Of a stretch of 51,305 nucleotides of DNA, positions 40,018 to 48,188 are shown one piece after another; position 1 is the first letter of the stretch; every line of letters starts with the position of its first letter. The DNA is from Bacteroidota bacterium (GTDB lineage Bacteria > Bacteroidota > Bacteroidia > UKL13-3): NCBI GenBank assembly GCA_040388375.1, contig JAZKBU010000018.1, positions 1 to 51,305 of the forward strand, read 5' to 3'. The notes below the pieces were generated by a model. That model was not told the origin of the DNA and ran no database searches. It saw nothing but the letters and a program-made list of their open reading frames with translations. Position numbers and translations under genes: made by a program.

Positions 40018-40788
40018 ATGAACTATTTTAACCCTGAATCGGCTGCGGCAAGGTATGCAAAAGGTCGGCCTGATTTTCACGACAACACTATTGCGCAGGT
40101 AAAAGATTTTTTACAGCTTACCCGCAGCATAAATAAAGCGCTTGACATAGCTTGCGGAACAGGGCTTTCAACCAAAGCATTATTGACTATAGCCGAACAT
40201 GTATATGGAACTGACACATCGGAACATATGCTTAATAATGCAGTAAAAAATGATGCTATCCGATACCGATTGGCTGCTGCTGAACAACAACCTTTCGACA
40301 ACAAAATATTTGACTTAATTACGGTTTGCTCGGGTGTGCATTGGTTTAATATTGATGCTTTTTTAAATGAAGCCAACCGTTTGTTAAAAGACGATGCATG
40401 GCTTATATTATATGATAACTTTTTTATAGCCGACATGGAATTGACGGATGGATTTAAGGATTGGTATTTGACTACTTATCTGGAGAAATATCCTGCTCCC
40501 AAACGAAACGAAAGTTATGATTGGTCAAATGAGAATTTACAACACAAGCAGTTTGCATTGGTACACGAAAGTAATTTTACCAATGCTGTGGATTTTACTA
40601 AGAGTGAACTGGTACTTTATTTCACAACGCAAAGCAATGTTATAGCCACAGTAGAAAGTGGCAACACTACTTACAACGAAGTAGAAGAATGGTTACATAA
40701 AGAACTTAGTGCTTTTTTCACCCATAACGATACCTGTAAAACCATTCACTACGGTAACTGGATTAAGTATATTCAAAAAACGAATTAA
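40018..40788 (+). CDS. Class I SAM-dependent methyltransferase
   Basis: A 256-residue methyltransferase of the UbiE/Methyltransf_11 type. Motif I is ALDIACGTGLSTKAL (about 41-55), motif II VYGTDTSEHML (about 63-73), then AAAEQQPFDNKIFDLITVCS (motif post-I, AAEQ-PF-x-FD) and LLKDDAWLILYD. No substrate domain is visible, so the acceptor is unknown. Its start follows the acetyltransferase stop by 1 bp. It is full length, intact. Confidence 0.9.
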   Translation: MNYFNPESAAARYAKGRPDFHDNTIAQVKDFLQLTRSINKALDIACGTGLSTKALLTIAEHVYGTDTSEHMLNNAVKNDAIRYRLAAAEQQPFDNKIFDLITVCSGVHWFNIDAFLNEANRLLKDDAWLILYDNFFIADMELTDGFKDWYLTTYLEKYPAPKRNESYDWSNENLQHKQFALVHESNFTNAVDFTKSELVLYFTTQSNVIATVESGNTTYNEVEEWLHKELSAFFTHNDTCKTIHYGNWIKYIQKTN

Positions 40789-40789
40789 T

Positions 40790-41398
40790 ATGCATTGGAT
40801 AAAATACCCAACTTCTTTAAGCAGTGAAATCATTGATTTAATACCGCTTGAAAAGGAACATTTCCCTGAGCTCATAGCTCTTTCCAAAGAAGAAAAAATA
40901 TGGCAGTTTTATTTGTTTGATGGTGCCAATACGGATGTATTACTATCGGTATTAAACAAAACCTTGCTTGACCGTGAACAAGGCACTCAATTTCCTTTTG
41001 TGGTATATCATAAAGTTGATAAAAAAATTATTGGCAGTACACGCTTAATGGATATTCAGGCTGAACATAAAAAGCTGGAAATAGGTGCTACGTGGATACA
41101 TCCTGAATACTGGGGAACGCCTGTAAACTTACACTGTAAATTACTATTGCTGCAATTCTGTTTCGAAAAACTACAAGCTATTCGGGTACTTATAAAAACG
41201 GATGCAAACAATATACGCTCACGCAGGGCAATTGAAAAATTGGGTGCTCAGTTGGAAGGTGTTTTACGCCAGGATATGATAAGGCACAATGGTATTATAA
41301 GAAGTACCGCACACTACAGCATTCTAAACCATGAATGGAGCCAGATAAAACTGCATTTAACATCATTACTTGCCAAACAACATGAGCCGCATCATTGA
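40790..41398 (+). CDS. GNAT-family N-acetyltransferase (RimJ/RimL type)
   Basis: A 202-residue acetyltransferase. Family blocks are IIGSTRLMDIQAEHKKLEIG, the strand/loop ATWIHPEYWGTPVNLHCKLL and ANNIRSRRAIEKLGAQLEGV, followed by RQDMIRHNGIIRSTAHYSIL. The acetyl-CoA loop WGTPVN departs from the usual Q-x-x-G-x-G/A, as in some Acetyltransf_3 members. ATG 40790, 1 bp after the methyltransferase stop, is used; a longer frame overlaps that gene and is not credible. The stop overlaps the cupin gene. Confidence 0.88.
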   Translation: MHWIKYPTSLSSEIIDLIPLEKEHFPELIALSKEEKIWQFYLFDGANTDVLLSVLNKTLLDREQGTQFPFVVYHKVDKKIIGSTRLMDIQAEHKKLEIGATWIHPEYWGTPVNLHCKLLLLQFCFEKLQAIRVLIKTDANNIRSRRAIEKLGAQLEGVLRQDMIRHNGIIRSTAHYSILNHEWSQIKLHLTSLLAKQHEPHH

Positions 41399-41738
41399 TA
41401 AAGAAACTGCACCCGGTTATACTTGGGGCGATAACTGTAATGCTATTAACCTAGTTAATACGGAAACGTTATCGGTAAAACAGGAAAGCATGCCTCCACA
41501 TACTAAGGAAGTGTTGCACTTTCATAAGCATGCGCAACAGTTTTTTTATATACTAAAAGGCACTGCTACTTTTTATTGTAATGGTGAAAAAGAAATGGCG
41601 CATGCACAACAAGGTATATTAATAGCCCCAGAGGAACAACACTTTATTGCCAATGAAACAGCAGAACAATTGGAGTTTTTAGTCATATCTCAACCTGCAA
41701 CTGATAAGGATAGGGTAAACATAACACCAACCCATTAA
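41382..41738 (+). CDS. Cupin-domain protein
   Basis: A 118-residue single-domain cupin. Motif 1 reads MPPHTKEVLHFHKHAQQFFY, with His-x-His and a downstream Gln/Glu position, and motif 2 reads PEEQHFIANETAEQLEFLVI. The histidines can bind a divalent metal. Enzyme activity is unknown; small cupins often act as sugar- or thiol-metabolism enzymes or as sensors. ATG 41382 lies inside the end of the preceding acetyltransferase gene, so the two are coupled. It is the last gene of the train from 38543. Confidence 0.85.
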   Translation: MSRIIDKETAPGYTWGDNCNAINLVNTETLSVKQESMPPHTKEVLHFHKHAQQFFYILKGTATFYCNGEKEMAHAQQGILIAPEEQHFIANETAEQLEFLVISQPATDKDRVNITPTH

Positions 41739-41836
41739 GCAAAAAACATACAAAATAGTGCATAGAAAATTTAATAAAATGAGTAATATGCGATCCTAAC
41801 TAATAGACAAAAAACCTATTAATTGCTACCGCTATT

Positions 41837-42559
41837 ATGAGTATAAAAAACGCCATACGATTAACTTTAAATTTTTTACACTTAGACCTTACCAAAAATT
41901 TAGAATACGACAGGTTAACCAAAGCCATTATGAAACGTGTCATTCAACCCTACAGTAATTGTATTGATGTGGGCTGCCATAAAGGGGAGATTTTAGATAC
42001 TATTTTACAATTAGCACCCAATGGTACACACTTTGGTTTTGAACCTATACCCAGTTTATATAACAACTTAAAACAAAAGTATGCTGATAAAGCTACTATC
42101 TATCCGTATGCTTTAGCTGATGCCAATGGTAAATCAACTTTTCAGTTTGTAAAAAATGCACCTGCTTATAGCGGCTTAAAGAAAAGACGTTACGATACTG
42201 ACAAGCCTGATATTGAAGAAATAGAAGTAGAAATTAAAACACTGGATGAACTAATACCGAATCATTTAAAGATAAATTTTGTTAAAATAGATGTAGAAGG
42301 TGCAGAATTTGGTGTACTAAAAGGTGCCAGAGAATTACTGAAACGCGATAAGCCCGTTGTTGTATTTGAATGTGGCATGGGTGCCAGTGATTATTATGAT
42401 ACTAAACCGGCTTATATATTCGCTTTTATAACGAATGAAATAGGGCTTTCGGTTTCTACTTTAAAATCGTTTATCAATAACGGTAAACCATTAACGGCAG
42501 ATGAGTTCGCGGATTGCTTCAACAACAGTAAAGAGTATTATTTTATTGCACACGCTTAA
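41837..42559 (+). CDS. FkbM-family SAM-dependent methyltransferase
   Basis: A 240-residue protein with the FkbM domain: NCIDVGCHKGEILDTILQLA (motif I, about 41-60), FGFEPIPSLYNNLKQKYADK (motif II) and VKIDVEGAEFGVLKGARELL (motif post-II, about 148-168). It is a second FkbM protein in the window, only distantly like the one at 5647. FkbM enzymes often modify sugars in surface glycans, but no glycan operon is next to it. It sits alone, 98 bp after the cupin gene, convergent with the SDR gene. Confidence 0.88.
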   Translation: MSIKNAIRLTLNFLHLDLTKNLEYDRLTKAIMKRVIQPYSNCIDVGCHKGEILDTILQLAPNGTHFGFEPIPSLYNNLKQKYADKATIYPYALADANGKSTFQFVKNAPAYSGLKKRRYDTDKPDIEEIEVEIKTLDELIPNHLKINFVKIDVEGAEFGVLKGARELLKRDKPVVVFECGMGASDYYDTKPAYIFAFITNEIGLSVSTLKSFINNGKPLTADEFADCFNNSKEYYFIAHA

Positions 42560-42570
42560 TTAAAAGCGTG
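42551..42570. terminator. Weak convergent hairpin between FkbM and SDR genes
   Basis: CACGCTT and AAGCGTG pair around a 6-nt AATTAA loop, covering the FkbM stop codon. There is no T-run after it, so it may be an inefficient bidirectional terminator. Confidence 0.4.
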
Positions 42571-43602
42571 CTATCCGTTTTCTAAATCATTTAGGTATAA
42601 GGTGCAAACTTGTCGTACTGTTTGCTCCACTTTTTCAAAGTTAAAATCAATAGCTGCGCGAATTTTTGTGTTGTTGTAATAATATTTCTTTTGCGAAGCT
42701 CTTGCTGTTTCTTTGGTTAAATTAAATTTTGATATGCCTGTCATTCGTACCAAAGCAAACAAACGCCAGGCTATTTCGCCCATCCAAGGCTTAACCAGTA
42801 TAGCAGGTTTTTTCACACCAAAGTTTTCAGCCATCATATCAAATAAGTGTTTTATGCTTACACTTTCGCTACATAAAATATATCGGCTACCAAAAATATT
42901 TTGCTCCATTAAGGTATAACATACTTTGGCTATATCCTCTACATCTACATACCCATTTACGCCTTGTGTGTACAAAGGCATACCTTTATAAACGGATTGA
43001 AACAGGTTAATAGAGCCTTTGGTAAAATCGCCATAACCTAAAATTACACCCGGGTTAACTATACAAATATTCAATCCTTCTTCTTTGCCACGCCATACTT
43101 CCATTTCGGCTTTGTACTTGCTAATGGCGTAATTGGAGTTTAATTTATTGTTTTCCCATTTACAATTTTCATCAATGGTGGCACCATCAATACTACGGCC
43201 AATAGCCGCAATAGAACTAATGTAACAGAACTTTTTAACACTATACATAAGGGCCAGGTTAACCATATTAGCAGTACCTTCTACATTGGTCTTCATCATC
43301 TTTTCTTTGTCAGCCTGGTCAAAACTAACCATGGCCGCACAATGGTAAACTTCTGTTACTTCATTAAAGGCCTGCTCTAACAAGGGCATATCCAATATAT
43401 CAGCATCAGCCCAAACAATGGTTGCGTACAATGCATCTTTGGCTTTAGTATCAAAATGCTTAAAATGGTAATTAAAAATTTTATCAAATTCAGCCAATGA
43501 AGCTGTTTTGCGTTTAATTAATTTTATTTTTCTTTGGTGTTGCAGCAAATGGCAAGCCACGTGAGCCCCCAAAAAACCTGTCGATCCGCTAATTAAAATC
43601 AC
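42571..43602 (-). CDS. Extended SDR: NAD-dependent epimerase/dehydratase
   Basis: A 343-residue extended short-chain dehydrogenase. The nucleotide motif is ILISGSTGFLGAHVACHLLQ, an Asp-type loop is WADADILDMPLLEQAF, the catalytic region is FCYISSIAAIG and YAISKYKAEMEVW (Tyr-x3-Lys). The N-terminal part and the C-terminal FNLTKETARASQKKYYYNNT resemble sterol- or dihydroflavonol-reductase-like members. A function in sugar or lipid metabolism is possible; the substrate is not predictable. It diverges from the arginase-fold gene across 115 bp. Confidence 0.87.
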   Translation of the reverse strand: MILISGSTGFLGAHVACHLLQHQRKIKLIKRKTASLAEFDKIFNYHFKHFDTKAKDALYATIVWADADILDMPLLEQAFNEVTEVYHCAAMVSFDQADKEKMMKTNVEGTANMVNLALMYSVKKFCYISSIAAIGRSIDGATIDENCKWENNKLNSNYAISKYKAEMEVWRGKEEGLNICIVNPGVILGYGDFTKGSINLFQSVYKGMPLYTQGVNGYVDVEDIAKVCYTLMEQNIFGSRYILCSESVSIKHLFDMMAENFGVKKPAILVKPWMGEIAWRLFALVRMTGISKFNLTKETARASQKKYYYNNTKIRAAIDFNFEKVEQTVRQVCTLYLNDLENG

Positions 43603-43717
43603 TGTTTGTGGATATGTTTATTTAATATCACAACAAATTAATGAGTTTTGCCCCAAATAGTAAGCAAAAAATAAAATCATTTTATAACTGCTTCACGCAA
43701 ACCAATCTTTAGCATAC

Positions 43718-44875
43718 ATGGAATTTTTAAAACCACTATCATCCTCTTTTTTTGATGAAGTAAGCACACAGTGTAGTCCCACCAGTTTATTTCACTATAC
43801 CGATTTTTTTCATAATGCTGATAAATCATTACAACATTACCAATTGGCTATAGTGGGCATTTGCGATGAAAGACTGAATGAATCAACCAAAGGAATCAGT
43901 AAAAGTGCGGATGAAATACGTAAGGAATTTTATCGGTTAATAAAACCAAGATACGACATAAAAATAATTGACTTAGGCAATATTGAAGCGGGCAATACTA
44001 TCACCGATACTTACTTTGCGGTAAGGCAAACATTAAGCGAGCTTTTAAAACAAAAAATAGTTTGTTTACTGATAGGGGCCAGCGAAGATTTTATATACCA
44101 GCAATACGCTGCTTATGAGCAAACACATTTCAATATGAATGTGGTATTAGCCGATGCTCGCGTGGCGTTGAAAACGGTTGACGATAATCCATTGGCTAGT
44201 GGTTACCTGTCAAACATTATAGCGCATCCGAAAAACTATTTATTCAATGTAGCCCATGTTGGCCACCAAAGTTATTTTGTAGAGCCTGAAAGTTACGATG
44301 CATTTGAAAGAATGAATTTTGACATGATGCGTTTGGGTTTGTTTAAAGGTAAAATACAAAACATTGAACCACTTTGCCGTAACGCTGATATGATGGCCTT
44401 TAACATGAACACCATAAAAGGCTCTGATGCACCCGGCCAGGTATTACCATCGGCTAACGGATTTAGTGGTGAGGATGCTTGCCAGATAGCACGTTATGCA
44501 GGTATTAGCAACGATATAAGCTCGTTTGGTATTTATAATATTAACCCTGCTAAGGATATCAGCAATTTAACCAGCCAATTGGCAGCTCAAATGTTATGGT
44601 ATTTTATTGATGGCTTTTATGCACGCAAAAATGAATACCCTACGGCTGATAGCAATGATTATATGATTTACTATACCAGTATTCAAGGTACTTATGAAAT
44701 AAATTTTTATAAAAACAAATATACTGACAGGTGGTGGATGGAAGTGCCTTATCCAAAAGACAGAAGTAATCAAAAGGGTTCATTTATGGTGCCTTGTAGT
44801 TATAGTGATTATGAAATTGCCATGACGGATGAAATACCTGACAGATGGATTAAAGCTTACCAGAAACTAATTTAA
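43718..44875 (+). CDS. Arginase-fold protein lacking canonical metal ligands
   Basis: A 385-residue protein of the arginase/agmatinase/formimidoylglutamase (ureohydrolase) fold. Expected metal motifs are degenerate: GASED (120-124) for GGDH, LADAR (144-148) for DAHxD, FNMN (228-231) for SxDxD. Structural motifs such as GFSGEDACQIARYAGIS (248-264) and GIYNINPAKD (271-280, the EVNPxxD region) remain. It is often labelled formimidoylglutamase, but the metal-binding histidine and aspartates are largely absent here, so a catalytic role is doubtful. The first 60 residues are an added segment. It is divergent from the SDR gene and 24 bp before the ATL gene. Confidence 0.8.
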   Translation: MEFLKPLSSSFFDEVSTQCSPTSLFHYTDFFHNADKSLQHYQLAIVGICDERLNESTKGISKSADEIRKEFYRLIKPRYDIKIIDLGNIEAGNTITDTYFAVRQTLSELLKQKIVCLLIGASEDFIYQQYAAYEQTHFNMNVVLADARVALKTVDDNPLASGYLSNIIAHPKNYLFNVAHVGHQSYFVEPESYDAFERMNFDMMRLGLFKGKIQNIEPLCRNADMMAFNMNTIKGSDAPGQVLPSANGFSGEDACQIARYAGISNDISSFGIYNINPAKDISNLTSQLAAQMLWYFIDGFYARKNEYPTADSNDYMIYYTSIQGTYEINFYKNKYTDRWWMEVPYPKDRSNQKGSFMVPCSYSDYEIAMTDEIPDRWIKAYQKLI

Positions 44876-44899
44876 TACCGCAACAGAAACTAATAATAA

Positions 44900-45241
44900 A
44901 TGGACGAAAAAACGAAGTATACTTTTTTTGAAAATGTATTTGAAGTAGTAAAACTAATTCCATTTGGCAAAGCTACAAGCTATGGCGCAATAGCCCGTTA
45001 TTTGGGTGCTGCCAAAAGTAGCCGTATGGTTGGCTATGCTATGAACTCAAGTCATTTGTTGTTACACAAAGTACCTGCACACAGGGTAGTAAACAGAAAC
45101 GGATTACTAACGGGCAAACATCATTTTGGAGGTGATACGATGCAGAAACTATTGGAAGCGGAAGGTTTTGTAATAGTAGATGATAAAATACAAAACTTTA
45201 AAAAGCACTTTTGGGATCCCAATGAAGCACTTGCTATGTAA
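44900..45241 (+). CDS. Alkyltransferase-like (ATL) DNA-binding protein
   Basis: A 113-residue protein of the O6-alkylguanine-DNA alkyltransferase (MGMT) C-terminal domain. Helix-turn-helix segments are IPFGKATSYGAIARYLG and MVGYAMNSS. The active-site PCHR motif is VPAHRV with Ala60 in place of the Cys, so it cannot transfer alkyl groups. ATL proteins bind alkylated bases and recruit nucleotide-excision repair. The arginine finger region is present as SSRMVGYAM. It lies 24 bp after the arginase-fold gene and may be co-transcribed. It is full length for the family. Confidence 0.9.
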   Translation: MDEKTKYTFFENVFEVVKLIPFGKATSYGAIARYLGAAKSSRMVGYAMNSSHLLLHKVPAHRVVNRNGLLTGKHHFGGDTMQKLLEAEGFVIVDDKIQNFKKHFWDPNEALAM

Positions 45242-45325
45242 CTATTAAAAGTAACAATAGGCTGAATAACTAAACAGCTTGTATACTTTCAATAGTTGTT
45301 ATACTAAATACAGCAGAAATTTATT

Positions 45326-45610
45326 TTAAATAACTAATTTGTAAATTCGGTTGGTAGGTATTACAACACCTTGTTTTAAAATTACAATCTTATCGGTAAC
45401 ACCCCAAACGGTTGTTTCAACCAATCTTCTTACGCTATCGTCTTCAAAGTAAATTTTTATTTTGGTATGTTCTAAATTACCTAAACTCAGCGCCCTGTTT
45501 AAATCCTGATCACGTTGCTTTATTAACTCTTTGTCTTTTAATATTTCTTCACTTGGAAATTTCAAATGTTCAATTTCCTCTTTTTCTATTTTTTCAAAAT
45601 CAGCTATCAT
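45326..45610 (-). CDS. Conserved hypothetical protein (94 aa)
   Basis: I do not recognise this family. A 94-residue soluble protein: an acidic, Lys/Glu-rich N-terminal helix (EKIEKEEIEHLKF and LKDKELIKQRDQDLNRAL), then a beta-rich half with HTKIKIYFEDDSVRRLVETT and DKIVILKQGVVIPTNRIYKL. The second half looks like a small SH3-like or PilZ-like barrel, but no signature residue set is met. It has an exact promoter box upstream. It is convergent with the ATL gene. Codon usage and the promoter support a real gene; its function is unknown. Confidence 0.65.
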   Translation of the reverse strand: MIADFEKIEKEEIEHLKFPSEEILKDKELIKQRDQDLNRALSLGNLEHTKIKIYFEDDSVRRLVETTVWGVTDKIVILKQGVVIPTNRIYKLVI

Positions 45611-45638
45611 AATTTTATGTCTTAAGCAGGTTGTATAA

Positions 45639-45646
45639 CAAATGTA
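45639..45646 (-). promoter_or_regulatory. Promoter -7 box for the 94-aa gene
   Basis: The minus strand reads TACATTTG, an exact TAnnTTTG match, 28 bp upstream of the ATG at 45610. TTTG on the same strand at 45671-45674 (24 bp away) is a possible -33 element with slightly long spacing. Confidence 0.45.
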
Positions 45647-45844
45647 TTAATTGCATGTAAAAAAGCTATACAAAAAATAAAAAGTTTATATTTTTTTGAT
45701 AAAACTATTCATTATCAATATCATGTATCATTAAAATTGCATTTTTTAAACCTGATTATTAAAATTAAAGCAATACTTTTTTGCCTTTTCTGCTTTTTAT
45801 TAAATTGACTATTTTATTATAATTGTAAGCATTTATTCTTACGC

Positions 45845-46492
45845 TTGAGTTTCCATAATAACATATCGTTTCCGCATATTTTGCAATTAATAAGCAAAGG
45901 CGAAGGGGAGCAACTTGACTTTAAAAAAACCATTTCATCGGCCAGTAAAATAGCCAAGACAATGGCTGCTTTTGCTAACCATAAAGGCGGTACTTTATTG
46001 GTGGGCGTTAACGATAATAAAATGATTTCAGGTGTAAGAAGCGAAGATGAAAAATACATGCTTGATTTGGCAGCCGGCTTTTATTGTAAGCCTGAAATAA
46101 ACATACAAATTATTGAATGGGAAATTGGGGGCAAAACAGTTATTGAATGCATCATTCCCGAAGGCAATAATAAACCATACTATGCCAAAGACGAAGAAGG
46201 CAAATGGTGGGCACATATACGTGTAGCGGATAAAACTTTATTGGCCAGTAAAATAGTGTTGGATGTATTGAAACGACAAACCAATAATACCAATACCTTT
46301 ATTGCTTATAGTAAACATGAAGAGGGCTTGTTAAAGTACTTAGAAAGCCATAATAAAATAACTTTAAAAGAAGTAAGCAAACTTTTAAATATAGGCAGAT
46401 GGCGTGCGCAAAAAATGATTATTAATCTGGTAAGTGCTGGTATTTTGCGTTCGCATACCACCGAAAAAACAGAATTTTTCACATTGAGTTAA
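45845..46492 (+). CDS. AlbA-like (Schlafen AlbA_2) protein with winged-helix C terminus
   Basis: A 215-residue protein. Residues about 15-130 form the Schlafen AlbA_2 domain: GEGEQLDFKKTISSASKIAK (the E-x-DFK hallmark), AFANHKGGTLLVGVNDN, ISGV and AHIRVADKT. Residues about 165-215 form a short winged helix (LKYLESHNKITLKEVSKLLN). It is often labelled as ATP-binding or transcriptional regulator. The start is TTG at 45845; no ATG fits before the DFK motif. It has no partner close by. AlbA_2 proteins occur in defence, transcriptional control and RNA contexts; the role here is unknown. It ends at a very strong terminator. Confidence 0.82.
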   Translation: MSFHNNISFPHILQLISKGEGEQLDFKKTISSASKIAKTMAAFANHKGGTLLVGVNDNKMISGVRSEDEKYMLDLAAGFYCKPEINIQIIEWEIGGKTVIECIIPEGNNKPYYAKDEEGKWWAHIRVADKTLLASKIVLDVLKRQTNNTNTFIAYSKHEEGLLKYLESHNKITLKEVSKLLNIGRWRAQKMIINLVSAGILRSHTTEKTEFFTLS

Positions 46493-46531
46493 AACAAAAA
46501 AGCCCGGTATAAAACCGGGCTTTTTTGTTTT
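46491..46531. terminator. Strong bidirectional terminator between AlbA and msrB genes
   Basis: A perfect 18-bp inverted repeat (AAAACAAAAAAGCCCGGT and its complement) around a 5-nt ATAAA loop, with a GC-rich core AGCCCGG and A/T-runs on either side. This is the strongest terminator in the window and serves both converging genes. Confidence 0.93.
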
Positions 46532-46540
46532 AACATTTCT

Positions 46541-47104
46541 CTATTTCTTCTTTAAAAAATCTAAAGCAGCACCGTTTACACAATAGCGCAAACCTGTTGG
46601 TTTAGGTCCATCATCAAATACATGACCTAAGTGGCCGCCACATTTAGCACACATTATTTCTACTCTTTTCATGCCGTGTGTACTGTCAATGGCTGTTGTT
46701 ATTTTAGTGCTGTCTAATGCTTCAAAAAAGCTTGGCCAGCCACAACCTGCATCAAACTTGCTATCGCTTTTAAAAAGCTCGTTTCCGCAAGCTACACAAG
46801 TATATGTTCCGCCATCGTAATGCTCTTCCCATTTGCTGGTAAAAGGCCTTTCCGTTCCTTTTTGGCGCAATACATAATACTGCTCAGGCGTTAACTGTGC
46901 TTTCCATTCTGAATCGGTTTTGTTTACCTGTATGCTATCCTTGTTATCCATAGTTGTTTTAATATTTTGTGATACGCTTGTTGTTGATTGATTGCCCGAA
47001 TTATACTTGCACGAGGTAAATGCCAACAGGCAAATAACCGAGCTGATTAGTAGTAATAAGTTAGTCTCTCTTTTTAATTTGTTTTGATAATTGAAATACA
47101 TCAT
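46541..47104 (-). CDS. msrB: Peptide-methionine (R)-S-oxide reductase, lipoprotein
   Basis: A 187-residue envelope enzyme that reduces methionine-R-sulfoxide. The N terminus is a lipoprotein signal ending LLAFTSC with Cys32. The MsrB domain (from about 70) has two zinc pairs, Cys103/Cys106 in CVAC and Cys152/Cys155 in CAKC, GCGWPSFFEAL, and the catalytic Cys175 in GLRYCVNGAAL. The linker of about 35 residues is low complexity. It should act in the periplasm or outer membrane, against oxidised envelope proteins. It is monocistronic, with a 211-bp spacer before tatD. Confidence 0.95.
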   Translation of the reverse strand: MMYFNYQNKLKRETNLLLLISSVICLLAFTSCKYNSGNQSTTSVSQNIKTTMDNKDSIQVNKTDSEWKAQLTPEQYYVLRQKGTERPFTSKWEEHYDGGTYTCVACGNELFKSDSKFDAGCGWPSFFEALDSTKITTAIDSTHGMKRVEIMCAKCGGHLGHVFDDGPKPTGLRYCVNGAALDFLKKK

Positions 47105-47315
47105 GTCGCTAAAGTGTTTTTAATTGAAATGTGATACTTATTTTGTTCCTGCGAACTAACACATATACGCAATTCATTGTATATTGGATTAGGCTCCAAA
47201 TGCCACCCGGCTGACAATTCTGTTAAATTACTTATAATCCTTTTATCCAAACGTTATTTTAACACAACACTCTTATTGATAAAACACCCATTATAAATAT
47301 TTGTTTTAACAACGC

Positions 47316-48083
47316 TTAAATACCATAAACAAGCTTACTGTTTTCGGTGGTTATATCGGCTACTTTTTGCAGGCTTACCTGCTTTAATTCGGCCAGTTTT
47401 TTGGCTACTTCAATTATATAAAAACTTTCGTTGCGTTTGCCCCTATGTGGTACTGGAGCTAAATAAGGGGCATCTGTTTCTAATACCAAATTTTTCAAGT
47501 CTATATCGGCTATGGCTTTATCTAAACCTGCATTTTTAAAGGTTAATACCCCTCCTATTCCTAAATAAAAACCCAATGCTGTTATTTGTTTGGCTTGTTC
47601 TGCATTGCCACTAAAGCAATGAAAAATGCCCCTCAATTTCGGGTGCTGCATTTGTTGTAATATGGCTATTACTTCATCGGTAGCATTACGCGAGTGTATA
47701 TTAATTGGCAAATCGTATTGAATAGCCCACTGGCATTGTTTAGTAAAGGCACTTATCTGTTGTTCTTTAAACTCTGTGCTCCAGTAAAAATCAAGACCTA
47801 TTTCACCAACAGCATAAAATTGACGCTTTTTAAACCACTTTTGAATTTGAAACAATTGTGCTTCCACATTGGCATCAACCGAGCATGGATGCAAGCCCAT
47901 CATGGGAAAACAATTATCGGGAAACTGCCATACCAAATCTAACATAGGCTGAATGCTATGTAAATCTATATTGGGCATAAACAGCCTTGTTACATTGTTT
48001 TTTATTGCTTTTTCTATCAGTTGTATCTTATCGGTTCCAAACTCCTCTGAGTATAAATGGGTATGTGTATCGGTAAAAATCAT
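47316..48083 (-). CDS. tatD: TatD-family metal-dependent DNase
   Basis: A 255-residue TIM-barrel hydrolase. The N-terminal metal motif is FTDTHTHLYSEEF; GLHPCS, VGEIGLDFYW (metal Glu) and INIHSRNA carry the others; GIFHCFSG and LVLETDAPYL complete the site. The last is the metal Asp region. TatD/YcfH nucleases act in DNA turnover and repair. A longer frame starting with TTG upstream adds seven residues; ATG 48083 begins at the canonical MIFTDTHTH. It is divergent from cdd across 105 bp. Confidence 0.95.
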   Translation of the reverse strand: MIFTDTHTHLYSEEFGTDKIQLIEKAIKNNVTRLFMPNIDLHSIQPMLDLVWQFPDNCFPMMGLHPCSVDANVEAQLFQIQKWFKKRQFYAVGEIGLDFYWSTEFKEQQISAFTKQCQWAIQYDLPINIHSRNATDEVIAILQQMQHPKLRGIFHCFSGNAEQAKQITALGFYLGIGGVLTFKNAGLDKAIADIDLKNLVLETDAPYLAPVPHRGKRNESFYIIEVAKKLAELKQVSLQKVADITTENSKLVYGI

Positions 48084-48101
48084 GCTTTCTGTAATAATGG
48101 G

Positions 48102-48109
48102 CAAAACTA
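48102..48109 (-). promoter_or_regulatory. tatD promoter -7 box
   Basis: The minus strand reads TAGTTTTG, an exact TAnnTTTG match, 18 bp upstream of the tatD ATG. TTG on the same strand at 48128-48130, 18 bp away, can serve as the -33 element. Confidence 0.5.
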
Positions 48110-48188
48110 CTATTTATATGCTATGTTCAATAGTCTGTAAAAATGTTTCTTCATTTTTATTACCACAAAATAAATCATATAATTGACT

